A stretch of DNA of 64,000 bases from Labrenzia sp. 011 (lineage in GTDB: Bacteria; Pseudomonadota; Alphaproteobacteria; Rhizobiales; Stappiaceae). The stretch is from the NCBI RefSeq assembly GCF_003075075.1, contig NZ_QCYM01000001.1, positions 310,001 to 374,000 of the forward strand. Direction: 5' to 3'. Shown piece after piece: positions 1 through 8,281 of this stretch (position 1 is its first letter; the number at the start of each line of letters is the position of its first letter). The translations under genes and the position numbers were made by a program. The notes below the pieces were generated by a model. It was not told the origin of the DNA. It searched no databases and worked only from the letters and a program-made list of their open reading frames with translations.

Positions 1-1
1 C

Positions 2-142
2 CGGTCGGTCGCGCCAGCGGAGATCAGGACGTGGGATATCTATGTCGCGGTCATTCCGTTTGTCGCCATTCAATTGCTGGCACTGGCACTTGTCGCCGCA
101 TTTCCGGCGCTTTCCACCTGGTTGCCCGCCATACTGTTCTGA
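2..142 (+). CDS. TRAP transporter large permease, C-terminal end (partial)
   Basis: Only the last 46 codons are in the window, and the gene begins upstream of base 1. The reading frame that starts at base 2 runs to a TGA at 140-142. It encodes the segment APAEIRTWDIYVAVIPFVAI followed by a hydrophobic stretch ending in LPAILF. This is the usual end of DctM-type TRAP permeases: a short loop with an RT-x-DIY-like motif and then the last membrane helix. The binding-protein gene follows after 19 bases, which fits a TRAP operon. The identification rests on a short tail plus context, so the subfamily cannot be set. Confidence 0.72.
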   Translation, partial: RSVAPAEIRTWDIYVAVIPFVAIQLLALALVAAFPALSTWLPAILF

Positions 143-161
143 TCAAACTGGGAGAAGAAAA

Positions 162-1226
162 ATGAAAAGACGTGACTTTCTGAAGGCGGGCGCCGTTGCC
201 GCGCCCGCGACCATGCTGGCGGCGCCGGCGATTGCCCAGGGCAAGTTCGAGTGGAAGCTGCCGACGTCCTTTCCGGCCAAGGCGCCGGGGGTCGGCACCA
301 ATGTGACCACTTTCGCCGCGCGGGTGGCGGCCATGTCCGACGGTCAGCTGACCTTCAAGGTCTATTCGAGCGGCGAACTTGTCCCACCCTTCGGCGTGGA
401 GGATGCCGTGGAGCAGGGGACCGCTGAGATAGGTCATTCCACGCCTTACTACGCGGCCTCGAAGAACTCGGCCCTGCATTACTTCTCCGCCGTGCCCTTC
501 GGCATGACGGCGGTGGAAACCACCGCCTGGCTGCGCTATGGCGGCGGCCAGGACCTGTGGGATGGCATCTACGCCGACCGCGGCCTGAAGCCGTTCTATT
601 CCGGCAGTTCCGGTGTGCAGGCGGCTGGCTGGTTCAAGAACCCGGTCGAGAGCCTGAACGATCTGGCGGGCCTCAACATGCGCATCGCCGGCCTCGGCGG
701 GGAAGCCATGCGCAAGCTGGGCGTCAATGCCGTTCTGCTGCCGCCCCCGGAAATCTTCCCGGCCTTCCAGTCCGGCGCCATCGATGCGGCCGAATGGGTC
801 GGCCCCATGCTGGATCAGGCCTTCGGTCTGCAGAAGGTTGCCAAATACTGTTATGTCCCGGCTTTCCACGAGCCGTCCGCGGCACTGGAAATCGTCGTCA
901 ACCAGGAGGCCTATGACAGCCTGCCGGCCCATCTGCAGGCGATCATCGCCAATGCGGCCGACGCGGCCGCAACCGAGACCACGGCGCAATTCGACTATTA
1001 CAACGCCGTTGCCATGCGCAAACTGAAGGAAGATGGTGTTACCTTTACCGCCTTCCCGGACGATGTCGTCAAGGCCCTGAAAACGGCGGTCGCCGAAGTG
1101 ATGGCCGAAAACGCAGCGGCCAACCCCACTTTCGCCGAAGTGCAGAAAAGCTACGATGCGTTCCTGGACCTGGCCAAGGACTATGCATCCCTGGTGAAGG
1201 CCACGACCTTTACCCAAAGGCTCTGA
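162..1226 (+). CDS. TRAP transporter substrate-binding protein (DctP/TakP-like)
   Basis: Periplasmic solute receptor of a TRAP importer, 354 residues. I place the start at 162, where a GGAG box lies 7 bases upstream; the longer open frame upstream overlaps the permease tail. The N-terminus MKRRDFLKAGAVAA is a twin-arginine signal (RRDFLK) with cleavage likely after APAIAQ. The segment MRIAGLGGEAMRKLG carries the conserved TRAP arginine that normally binds the ligand carboxylate, and EIFPAFQSGAIDAAEW is also typical of the family. Similarity in style to the 2-oxoacid receptor TakP is an impression. The ligand is unknown but is likely an organic acid. The small permease would lie upstream of the window. 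Confidence 0.9.
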   Translation: MKRRDFLKAGAVAAPATMLAAPAIAQGKFEWKLPTSFPAKAPGVGTNVTTFAARVAAMSDGQLTFKVYSSGELVPPFGVEDAVEQGTAEIGHSTPYYAASKNSALHYFSAVPFGMTAVETTAWLRYGGGQDLWDGIYADRGLKPFYSGSSGVQAAGWFKNPVESLNDLAGLNMRIAGLGGEAMRKLGVNAVLLPPPEIFPAFQSGAIDAAEWVGPMLDQAFGLQKVAKYCYVPAFHEPSAALEIVVNQEAYDSLPAHLQAIIANAADAAATETTAQFDYYNAVAMRKLKEDGVTFTAFPDDVVKALKTAVAEVMAENAAANPTFAEVQKSYDAFLDLAKDYASLVKATTFTQRL

Positions 1227-1573
1227 CGCAAGAAACCGGCACGGCCGCGGCTGCCTCGCCCTGCATGAGTCAGGGCAGGGCCGCTGCGGCCGAGCCGCGA
1301 TGGCCCCGCGCAGGACGGCGTTCGGCTGCACGTGCGGTTCCCCTCCCGGGGCATATCGCCACCATGGCCGACCTCCCGGTCGGGCTCGAAGCTTTCTCAA
1401 AAAACACGCCACATGCATGGCCGTTGCTCCGCCGTCGGCACACGTTCCCGGCGGCGATGGCGTCTCGTTGACCTGCATCATGGCCCTTCAAATCCGCAAT
1501 ATTAGTTTGGTCGGACGCACGGTGTCGTGCGCGACGACGCGAAACTTGGAAAGCGAAGCTCTTCAGGAGACCT
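1227..1573. other. Intergenic region after the TRAP operon
   Basis: 347 bases without a convincing gene. It begins with the large hairpin at 1242-1292. The rest is GC-rich without recognisable motifs until about 1490, where the composition becomes less GC-rich just ahead of the SDR gene; a promoter for that gene may lie at 1490-1560, but I see no clean -35/-10 pair. Confidence 0.6.
1242..1292 (+). terminator. Long GC-rich hairpin after the TRAP binding protein
   Basis: Arms of 22 bases (1242-1263 and 1271-1292) pair with 18 Watson-Crick pairs, two G-U pairs and two mismatches around a 7-base loop (CATGAGT). It starts 15 bases after the stop codon. No T-tract follows, so it may be a transcript-end stabiliser or an atypical terminator. 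Confidence 0.6.
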
Positions 1574-2338
1574 ATGATGGATTTGAAAGACAAGACAGTT
1601 GTCATTACCGGCGCGGCCCGGGGTTTGGGGCGGGAAATGGCTAGGGAAATTGCTGCGCATGGGGCGAAGCTGGCCTTGCTCGATCTGAACGAGGAAGGTC
1701 TCCAGGAAACCGTTCGCCTCTGCGCCGGGACTCGTGGCCAGGCAAAGGCCTATCCGGTCGATGTCACCGACGAAACGGCGGTGGAAACCGTGTTCGGCGC
1801 CATCAGGAAGGACTTAGGTGCGGTAGAGGCCCTGGTCAACAACGCAGGCATCACCAATGACGACCTTCTGGTGAAGGCCAAGGACGGCAAGATCCTCAGG
1901 AAGATGTCGCTGGCCCACTTCGACAAGGTGATCGACGTGGATCTGAAAGCCGTGTTCCTGTGCGGGCGCGAAGCCGCGGTGCAGATGATCGAAAGCGGAG
2001 CGGGCGGCGTGATCGTCAATATCTCCAGCATCTCGCGGGCCGGCAATATCGGGCAAAGCAACTACACGGCCGCCAAGGCGGGTGTCGCGGCGATGACCGT
2101 GACCTGGGCCAAGGAACTCGCGCGCCACAACATCCGTGCAGCCTGCATTGCGCCGGGGTTCTGCGACACCGATATGGTTGCCGCCATCCCGCCGGAAATC
2201 CAGAACCGCATCACTTCGATGATCCCGGCCCGCCGGTTCGGCAGGCCGGAAGAAATCGCCCGGTCCGTGCTGTTCATACTGGAGAATGACTACTTCAATG
2301 GACGCGTTCTGGAGGTCGATGGAGGAATGCGCCTTTGA
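1574..2338 (+). CDS. SDR family NAD(P)-dependent oxidoreductase (FabG-like)
   Basis: Cytosolic short-chain dehydrogenase/reductase of 254 residues, the classical SDR length. The cofactor motif TGAARGLG is at residues 12-19, NNAG at 89-92, the catalytic serine near 151-152 (NISSIS) and the YxxxK pair at Tyr164/Lys168. The C-terminus FNGRVLEVDGGMRL is typical of FabG-like reductases. The start at 1574 has AGGAGA 3 bases upstream. A thiolase follows after 63 bases on the same strand, so the pair may act on 3-hydroxyacyl/3-oxoacyl-CoA substrates, for instance in degradation of an acid taken up by the TRAP system. That link is inference from gene order. Confidence 0.9.
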   Translation: MMDLKDKTVVITGAARGLGREMAREIAAHGAKLALLDLNEEGLQETVRLCAGTRGQAKAYPVDVTDETAVETVFGAIRKDLGAVEALVNNAGITNDDLLVKAKDGKILRKMSLAHFDKVIDVDLKAVFLCGREAAVQMIESGAGGVIVNISSISRAGNIGQSNYTAAKAGVAAMTVTWAKELARHNIRAACIAPGFCDTDMVAAIPPEIQNRITSMIPARRFGRPEEIARSVLFILENDYFNGRVLEVDGGMRL

Positions 2339-2401
2339 TCCACGGAGAAACGATCCGGCGTATGACCGGACCGGCTGTCAGGACAAGTTTGGAGCAAGAC
2401 A

Positions 2402-3589
2402 ATGGAAACGCGTGAAGTCGTTCTGTGCCATCCTGTTCGCACCGCGATCGGGACATATGGCGGCAGCCTCAAATCGACACCGGCTACCGACCTCGGGGCA
2501 ACCGCTGTGAAGGCCGTGATGACCCGGTCGAAACTTGACGGCACGGCGGTGGACAGCGTCGTGATGGGTAATGTGGTTCAGGCCGGCAACAAGATGAACC
2601 CGGCCCGGCAATGTGCCATCAACGGCGGTATTCCGGTTGCTGTTCCGGCCATGACCGTCAACCGGGTATGTGGTTCCGGCGCTCAGGCGGTCGCATCGGC
2701 AGCAGCGGAGATTTTTTCGGGCATGCTGGATTGCGCGGTTGCCGGAGGCACCGAAAACATGGACATGGCGCCTTACCTGGCGATGGGCGGCCGCTGGGGA
2801 TACCGGATGGGCACCGCGCAGCTTTTTGACAGCATGTTGCGGGATGGTCTGAATGACGCGTTTTCGGGCGAGCATTCGGGCTGGCACACCGAGGATCTCG
2901 TGAAGGCATGCGACATTTCCCGGGAAGATCAGGACCGCTGGGCGGAACGCTCGCAGAGGCGCTTTTCCGCCGCTCAGGCAGAGGGAAAATTCGAAAATGA
3001 AATCGTCGGTGTCGAACTTTCCGGCCGCAAGGGGCCGACGATCTTCGACACCGATGAGCACAATCGACCCGACACCACCCTGGACAGCCTCGCCAGGCTG
3101 AAACCGGCCTTTCGCAAGGATGGCACGATCACGGCAGGCAATGCCCCGGGACTGAACAGTGGCGCGGCGGCGATGGTGGTGGCCGAGCGGGGCTGGGCCG
3201 AAGTCCATGAACTCGAACCGTTTGCACGGCTGGTGTCCTACGGCATCGGAGCCGTGGAGCCGGGAATGTTCGGACTGGGACCGGTCCCTGCCGTGAAGCA
3301 GGCGCTGGCGCGCGCCGGCTGGACCATTGGCGATGTCGAGCGCATCGAGATCAACGAAGCCTTTGCCGCCATCGTCCTGGCGGTGACGCGCGAGTTGGGA
3401 TTGTCCGAGGATATCGTCAACGTCGAAGGCGGAGCGATCGCCCATGGACACCCGATAGGAGCGACCGGGGCCGTGCTGACAACCCGCCTGCTGCATTCTA
3501 TGCGGCGCGACGGCATAAGGCGCGGTGTGGTTACGCTTTGTATCGGCGGCGGTCAGGGCATTGCGCTGGCACTGGAAACGCTGAATTGA
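2402..3589 (+). CDS. Acetyl-CoA C-acyltransferase (thiolase)
   Basis: Thiolase of 395 residues, the normal family length, which cleaves a 3-oxoacyl-CoA or condenses two acyl-CoAs. All catalytic residues are visible: the nucleophile Cys90 in VNRVCGSGAQ, the NEAF motif, His350 in GGAIAHGHPIGATG and Cys380 in TLCIGGGQG. The start at 2402 is preceded by GGAG at 2391-2394. It probably shares a transcript with the SDR gene upstream, and a strong intrinsic terminator follows the stop codon. Whether it is biosynthetic (acetoacetyl-CoA, PHB) or degradative cannot be told from sequence; the absence of phaC or acyl-CoA dehydrogenase neighbours leaves this open. Confidence 0.92.
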   Translation: METREVVLCHPVRTAIGTYGGSLKSTPATDLGATAVKAVMTRSKLDGTAVDSVVMGNVVQAGNKMNPARQCAINGGIPVAVPAMTVNRVCGSGAQAVASAAAEIFSGMLDCAVAGGTENMDMAPYLAMGGRWGYRMGTAQLFDSMLRDGLNDAFSGEHSGWHTEDLVKACDISREDQDRWAERSQRRFSAAQAEGKFENEIVGVELSGRKGPTIFDTDEHNRPDTTLDSLARLKPAFRKDGTITAGNAPGLNSGAAAMVVAERGWAEVHELEPFARLVSYGIGAVEPGMFGLGPVPAVKQALARAGWTIGDVERIEINEAFAAIVLAVTRELGLSEDIVNVEGGAIAHGHPIGATGAVLTTRLLHSMRRDGIRRGVVTLCIGGGQGIALALETLN

Positions 3590-4022
3590 ACAACCGCGCA
3601 GTCCCGAAAGGACCTGAAGGATCCTGCGGGACTGCGCCGTTTTCCCTGCAAGGCGCAGGCGTGCCTGCCGCGGGAATGCTTTGACGGCGTGCCGTCAGGG
3701 GAGGCCCTTTCAGACCGGCAGATGTTCCGGCAGGGCGAAGCATGGGCGGAATGAGCTGCTTTGTACCTGCGGCTGATCGCACTTCTGACGGGCGCCCTGC
3801 CGGTTGTCAGAACACTCGGACACGGGGCAGGCCACGCCGCAGCCGTTGGAGAGTGAGTATCTGCTGAATGCCGTGAAAACGTCCGGACATCCCGTCCGCA
3901 TCTTGCTGTTGTCAGCCACAGCCCGATCGCCGGCAGCTGTGTCACGCGCCGGTGCCCTGAGATTGTGATACGTTTTTGACGTACTTCTGCCGGAATATCG
4001 ATTAATACGGTGCCCGGGACAG
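3590..4022. other. Intergenic region between thiolase and dusA
   Basis: 433 bases. It holds the thiolase terminator (3596-3643). The remainder has open frames on the minus strand, but they are arginine/serine/proline-rich and without family features, so I do not call a gene. The stretch 3955-4020 is less GC-rich and probably carries the dusA promoter. Confidence 0.6.
3596..3643 (+). terminator. Intrinsic terminator of the SDR-thiolase operon
   Basis: A perfect 11-bp inverted repeat: GCGCAGTCCCG at 3596-3606 pairs with CGGGACTGCGC at 3627-3637. It is followed by CG and a T4 run (3640-3643). It lies 7 bases after the thiolase stop codon. Confidence 0.85.
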
Positions 4023-5069
4023 ATGAGTGATCACAAGGGATCCTGCCGCGTGAATGTTGCAGCCATGGACGACAACGACAAGAAAATGAAACTGGCGGTC
4101 GCCCCCATGATGGAGTGGACCGACAGACATTGCCGGGCATTTCACCGGCAGCTGACCCGGCATGCGCTGCTGTATACGGAGATGGTGACCACCGGTGCGG
4201 TGATCCATGGCGACCGGGACCATCTGCTGGGGTTTTCGCCGCTCGAACATCCGCTGGCCTGTCAGCTCGGCGGATCGGATCCGTCGGAGATGGCCGAGGC
4301 GGCGCGGATCGTTGCCGGGCTGGGCTATGACGAGGTCAACATCAATGTGGGCTGCCCGTCGGACCGGGTTCAGTCCGGCCGTTTCGGCGCCTGCCTGATG
4401 CTGGAGCCGGAGCTGGTGGCTGCCTGTGTCGCGGCCATGAAGGCGGCGGTGGATATTCCGGTCACGGTCAAATGCCGTATCGGTGTCGACGATCAGGACC
4501 CGGAAGAGGCGCTCGACCGGATGGCCGAAGCGGTCTTTGGCGCCGGTAGCGATGCGCTCTGGGTCCATGCCCGCAAGGCCTGGCTGCAGGGGCTGAGCCC
4601 CAAACAGAACCGCGATGTTCCGCCGCTCGACTATGAGCGGGTTTTCCGGCTCAAGGCCCGCTTCCCGGAGCGGTTCATCGGACTCAATGGCGGTCTGCAG
4701 AGCCTCGATCAGGCGGCTCCCTTTCTTGAGACGGTCGACGGCCTGATGATCGGCCGCGCCGCCTATCACACGCCGCAGATGCTCGGCGAAGTCGACCGGC
4801 GGCTCTATGACGGCACCTTGCCGGATGTCTCGCCCTTCGAAGCCGTCCGGGCACATATGGCCTACATGGACGACCAGCTTGGCCGGGGCGTGAAGCTTGC
4901 CCACATGACCCGCCACATGCTGGGTCTGTTTCATGGCCGTCCGGGCGCACGCTCCTGGCGGCGGATCCTCACCGTGGAGGCGATCCGGTCCGGTGCGGGG
5001 CTGGAGGTCGTGGAAAGGGCGCTTGCCGCCGTCAGCCCGGCGGATGTGGCGGCCGAAGCGGCGGAATAG
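4023..5069 (+). CDS. dusA: tRNA dihydrouridine(20/20a) synthase DusA
   Basis: FMN/NADPH-dependent enzyme that reduces U20/U20a in the tRNA D-loop. The protein has a TIM-barrel Dus core with VAPMMEWTDRHCR at the N-terminus, the active-site segment NINVGCPSDRVQSGRFGACL (Cys111), VKCRIGVDD, and the FMN-phosphate segment LNGGLQS...DGLMIGRAAY. The block VHARKAWLQGLSPKQNR is a DusA hallmark that separates it from DusB and DusC. The start is uncertain: ATG 4023 has no obvious ribosome-binding site, while GTG 4050 has AAGGGA 9 bases upstream and ATG 4065 is also in frame; the conserved part begins at MKLAVAPMM. It converges with the protease gene at 5093. Confidence 0.93.
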   Translation: MSDHKGSCRVNVAAMDDNDKKMKLAVAPMMEWTDRHCRAFHRQLTRHALLYTEMVTTGAVIHGDRDHLLGFSPLEHPLACQLGGSDPSEMAEAARIVAGLGYDEVNINVGCPSDRVQSGRFGACLMLEPELVAACVAAMKAAVDIPVTVKCRIGVDDQDPEEALDRMAEAVFGAGSDALWVHARKAWLQGLSPKQNRDVPPLDYERVFRLKARFPERFIGLNGGLQSLDQAAPFLETVDGLMIGRAAYHTPQMLGEVDRRLYDGTLPDVSPFEAVRAHMAYMDDQLGRGVKLAHMTRHMLGLFHGRPGARSWRRILTVEAIRSGAGLEVVERALAAVSPADVAAEAAE

Positions 5070-5092
5070 CGCCGCCGGTCCGGAGGCCGGCG

Positions 5093-5806
5093 TCAGGGCG
5101 TGATGATCAGCTTGTCGCCCTCGATCCGCCAGCTGCGCAGCCTGTCGAGCGCACTCATGCCCAGAAGACTGCCGTCCAGCGTTCCCTCGCGGGCGACGAA
5201 ACCGCGGATATCCCGCAGGCTGTGATCGCCGATGGTGATCGTGTCGATCTTGACCGGTGCGACCAGCGTGCGGCCGTTGGCCGTGGAGACGGGCACGGTG
5301 AAGGACAGATCCTCGGCCCTGTATCCGGCGCGCCGTGCGTCCTCATATGTCAGCACGACGGCGCTGGCGCCCGTGTCCAGCAGGAACTGCGTTCCCGCGC
5401 CATTGGTGCGCCCGTCGACCACGAAGTGTCCGGTGGCATCCCGCACGATGAGAATCGAGCCATCCGGCTGCGAGACCGCCATCCCCGGAGCCAGCGCGCC
5501 CAGAACCCGGTAACCGGCCTGCACCAGATCGGCCCGGTAGGTGTAGCCGACGATAAGAACGACGCCCAGCCCGCCCCAGAAGATCGTGCCATGGATGATC
5601 TCGCGGACCTTGGGCTGACCGAAGAGGAAACTTGCCAGGAATACGAAGGCCAGGGTGGACAGCGCCACGATCCGCGGACCGCTGCTGTCGAAGTTGATGT
5701 TTTCCGGATCGGTCGGATCGCCGAAAAAGGCATAGAAGGCCATGGCGCCCATGATGATCACCAGCACTGCGACGACCAGACCGCGCAACTGTCTCGGGTG
5801 CTTCAT
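5093..5806 (-). CDS. TIGR02281-type clan AA aspartic protease (retropepsin-like, membrane)
   Basis: Membrane-anchored single-domain aspartyl protease of 237 residues. Hydrophobic segments at about residues 7-27, 45-63 and 74-90 give an N-terminal membrane part; the remainder is a retropepsin-like domain with FLLDTGASAVVLT, in which the catalytic Asp144-Thr-Gly is seen. It resembles alphaproteobacterial TIGR02281 proteins and rickettsial APRc; such enzymes would act as homodimers in the periplasm. Its start codon overlaps the stop of the DUF1289 gene by 4 bases (ATGA), indicating translational coupling. Natural substrates are not known from sequence. Confidence 0.85.
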   Translation of the reverse strand: MKHPRQLRGLVVAVLVIIMGAMAFYAFFGDPTDPENINFDSSGPRIVALSTLAFVFLASFLFGQPKVREIIHGTIFWGGLGVVLIVGYTYRADLVQAGYRVLGALAPGMAVSQPDGSILIVRDATGHFVVDGRTNGAGTQFLLDTGASAVVLTYEDARRAGYRAEDLSFTVPVSTANGRTLVAPVKIDTITIGDHSLRDIRGFVAREGTLDGSLLGMSALDRLRSWRIEGDKLIITP

Positions 5807-5985
5807 CGGCGGCTGTCCAGCGGACGCGCGCCTTCGCGGCGCCTGTCCAGATCCGCCATGATCTCGCGGCGCTGCCCTTCACTGAACCCGGCCCAGCCGG
5901 CGATTTCATCGAGCGAGCGCAAACAGCCTGTGCACAGGCGGCTTTCCCGGTCGATCTGGCAGATGTTGATACAAGGCGACTGCAT
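5803..5985 (-). CDS. DUF1289 domain-containing protein
   Basis: Small cytosolic protein of 60 residues. Four cysteines (C5, C9, C18, C21) sit in the pattern SPCINICQIDRESRLCTGC, followed by RSLDEIAGW and a basic C-terminus; this is the full DUF1289 signature, and the length fits. The cysteine arrangement suggests bound metal or an Fe-S cluster, but no function is established that I can name. It is the first gene of a two-gene unit with the aspartic protease (4-base overlap). The DUF900 hydrolase upstream ends 71 bases before this start, so it could belong to the same transcript. Confidence 0.85.
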   Translation of the reverse strand: MQSPCINICQIDRESRLCTGCLRSLDEIAGWAGFSEGQRREIMADLDRRREGARPLDSRR

Positions 5986-6056
5986 CAGGCGGATATGGCG
6001 TTTGAATGTGGCTTTGCCAAGACGGAAGATGGCTCAAACTTGCGGAAAAGGAGGCG

Positions 6057-7250
6057 TCACAGACTGCCGCCCGTGGCGAGTACGACAGGTGCGGCGATGA
6101 TCCGGATCGGCAGGGTGAGTGCCGTTTGCGCGGTGGTCCCGACGAAACTGCCCAGATCGCCGCCGAAGGTGCGTGTGCCGTCGAGGCTCGACTCACTGGT
6201 CAGGCTGCCATTGGCGAAGGCACTCTGAAGTTCGGGGGCGAATTCGGCCAGCATCGCGAATTTGGAATGATGGGCCGAATCCCCGGCCTCAAGGTCGGTG
6301 ACATCGATGACGATGGCCCCGAGTTTCGCCAGTTCCTCGTCGTCCGAGTAGGCCCCGAGGCGATCAACCCCGCCGGACAGGGCGCGCGACAGGCGCAGGG
6401 CCCGATCGTCGGTGGAAACGATAACGACGAAGGGTTTCTGGAAATGGCCGAGCCTGCGCAGGTGGGACTTGAACAGGTCGATATCGATATCGGGAGCCGC
6501 CAGAACCACGTAGTGGACCTTTTTCTGGATCTTTTGCCGCAGGGACGGCGGCATCTGGCGGATGGTTTCCATCAGCAGGTAGTTCCCCATCGAATGGGCA
6601 AGGATGCTGATCTCGTCCGCGTCGCTCTGCGCCAGGTCGGTGAGGGTCTTCTCCAGGGCGTCGCGGGCAATGGCAGCGCTGTTCAGGTCGTACAGGTAGT
6701 CCCGGAGTTTGCCGCGTGAGGCCCAGGAAAACAGTACCGGCACCGCATCGCTGTTCGCGTCGTGAACGAACTGGGTGAGGCGATACAGGCTCTCGGCAAA
6801 CAGCGTGTTGTAGCCGTGGATGAACAGGAAAACTTCCCTTTTTCCCCGGGGCCGCGTCGCGAGTTCCTGATTGAGCCGTGTTTTGAAGGCGTTGGCGGAC
6901 GGCAGATACGCCGCGCTTCGGGCGACGAAATCTGCCTCGGGATTGCCCGGAAGGCTGGCTGGCCATTCAATGACACCGGGCTTGTGGACGGGTGGAACGG
7001 AAATCCGCGCTTCGGCATAGTTGATCTCGTCCGATCGCTCGCCGCTGAAATAGGTGTCCGGCCGCTCGTCCCGCGCCCGCGTGGCCACAATGAAGATGTC
7101 ATGGGCCTTGGCGCCTTCGGCAGGCGCGCTGTTGAGCGCCAGTGCGCCGATCTCCGGCCGGCCCGAACAGGCGCCGAGCAGAACGGCCGATAGCGTCAGC
7201 ACGATCAGGGCACGTATCGTCGGGAGCGGGAAAATCGATACCATGGGCAA
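6057..7250 (-). CDS. Alpha/beta hydrolase lipoprotein (DUF900 family)
   Basis: Predicted lipoprotein hydrolase of 397 residues. A signal peptide ends in the lipobox LLGAC (VLLGACSG), so the mature protein would be lipid-anchored facing the periplasm. The fold is alpha/beta hydrolase: oxyanion segment FLFIHGYN, nucleophile elbow AHSMGN, acid/base region downstream (VIDVTD...SAHHSKF). This matches DUF900 proteins, annotated as putative esterases. Substrate unknown. It lies 27 bases after the end of cobS on the same strand, but no functional link to cobalamin is evident. Confidence 0.82.
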   Translation of the reverse strand: MPMVSIFPLPTIRALIVLTLSAVLLGACSGRPEIGALALNSAPAEGAKAHDIFIVATRARDERPDTYFSGERSDEINYAEARISVPPVHKPGVIEWPASLPGNPEADFVARSAAYLPSANAFKTRLNQELATRPRGKREVFLFIHGYNTLFAESLYRLTQFVHDANSDAVPVLFSWASRGKLRDYLYDLNSAAIARDALEKTLTDLAQSDADEISILAHSMGNYLLMETIRQMPPSLRQKIQKKVHYVVLAAPDIDIDLFKSHLRRLGHFQKPFVVIVSTDDRALRLSRALSGGVDRLGAYSDDEELAKLGAIVIDVTDLEAGDSAHHSKFAMLAEFAPELQSAFANGSLTSESSLDGTRTFGGDLGSFVGTTAQTALTLPIRIIAAPVVLATGGSL

Positions 7251-7277
7251 GGTCTGTCTCGAAACGGAGGGGAGGGC

Positions 7278-8150
7278 TCACGGAACCATCAGCAGTCCCA
7301 GCAGAAACCCGAGGGCACCGAGTTGTTGCATGGCGCCCAGAACATCACCGGTGACGCCACCGATTTTTGCTCGCGCCAGACGACCGGTAGCATAGGCGGC
7401 ACCGGCTGCAAACAGGCAGCCGAGAGAAAATGCCGTTAAGGAAGGTAATAGAGCTGCGGGAATCAGCAGCGGGATTGTCACAAGAAGGGCCTGATGGACC
7501 GTTTTTTCGGCCGGTTTGCCGAAGGCCGCCGCCAGCCCCTCCGGCCGTGCCGGTGGCAGGATCTGCCACTGCCAGACGAGCAGCATACGGCTGAGCGCTT
7601 CGCCGCCCAGAAACAGGAGCGCCGCTCCGGCCGGACCGAAACGCTGCCAGAGGGCGGTCAGAAGCGCGACGCGCAATATGGCGGAAAGCACCAGCGCCAG
7701 CGCTCCGAAGGCGCCTATGCGGCTGTCCTTCATGATCTCCAGACGCCGTTCCCGGCTGGCGCCGCCGAAAAATCCGTCGGCGACATCGCTCAGCCCGTCT
7801 TCATGCAGCGCACCGGTGGTGATCGCCAGCAGCGCGGCGATGATCGTGGCCACGGCAAGGTCGGGCAGGTGGGTATGGCCCAGCAGCATGCCGCAGGCGG
7901 CGGCGGGTAGTGCGATGAGGAAACCGGCAAGCGGTGCCGCCCGGGCGATGCGGGAAAAATCCGGTGCCGCTTCGGTGTCGTCCACGGCATTGATCCGGGG
8001 CAGGGGCAACCGGGAGAAGAATCGCACGCAGGCCGCAGTGTCCACGGCGAAATCCGACAGATAGTCCCGCCCGTTGCCGAACTGATCCCAAGCTTTGTCT
8101 GCGCCGGATTTGCTTCCGGAATCAGGCGTTTGGTCGGTTTCTGGGGGCAT
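7278..8150 (-). CDS. cobS: Adenosylcobinamide-GDP ribazoletransferase CobS
   Basis: Integral membrane enzyme that joins adenosylcobinamide-GDP and alpha-ribazole(-phosphate) in the last steps of cobalamin assembly. The diagnostic segments are FFSRLPLP near the N-terminus, GALHEDGLSDVADGFFGG, and MKDSRIGAFGALAL, followed by several hydrophobic helices and a C-terminal GGVTGDVLGA motif. I start at 8150 (MPPETDQ; AGGA lies about 10 bases upstream), giving 290 residues; the frame extends to 8237, but the extra 29 residues overlap the intergenic promoter region. It diverges from cobT, its functional partner. Confidence 0.93.
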   Translation of the reverse strand: MPPETDQTPDSGSKSGADKAWDQFGNGRDYLSDFAVDTAACVRFFSRLPLPRINAVDDTEAAPDFSRIARAAPLAGFLIALPAAACGMLLGHTHLPDLAVATIIAALLAITTGALHEDGLSDVADGFFGGASRERRLEIMKDSRIGAFGALALVLSAILRVALLTALWQRFGPAGAALLFLGGEALSRMLLVWQWQILPPARPEGLAAAFGKPAEKTVHQALLVTIPLLIPAALLPSLTAFSLGCLFAAGAAYATGRLARAKIGGVTGDVLGAMQQLGALGFLLGLLMVP

Positions 8151-8166
8151 AGGGACGGTCCTGCGC

Positions 8167-8194
8167 TTGAGTTTTTGCAAGGCCTGACTATAGA
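8167..8194 (+). promoter_or_regulatory. Possible sigma-70 promoter for cobT
   Basis: TTGAGT (8167-8172), a 16-base spacer and TATAGA (8189-8194), in the cobS/cobT divergent region. It would give a 5' leader of about 80 bases. The evidence is pattern only. Confidence 0.3.
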
Positions 8195-8281
8195 TCAGCA
8201 ACTTGGCGAGACCAATGACCGGCAGATGCCGGACCATGCAGGCTCTAACACTTTAATATCCAGCCCGGGAACCCGAAATCC

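Noticed and set aside
51-1481. A 476-codon open frame on the minus strand
   Set aside because: Antisense to the TRAP binding protein, which has clear motifs, a Tat signal and a ribosome-binding site. No recognisable domain in the antisense frame.
3553-4140. A 195-codon open frame on the minus strand over the thiolase-dusA gap
   Set aside because: It crosses the strong terminator and enters both flanking genes antisense. It is Ser/Arg/Pro-rich with no motif, so not called.
8151-8281. Possible cobalamin riboswitch between cobS and cobT
   Set aside because: I looked for the B12-box and surrounding conserved bases on both strands and did not see them; the gap is also too short for a full riboswitch plus promoter.
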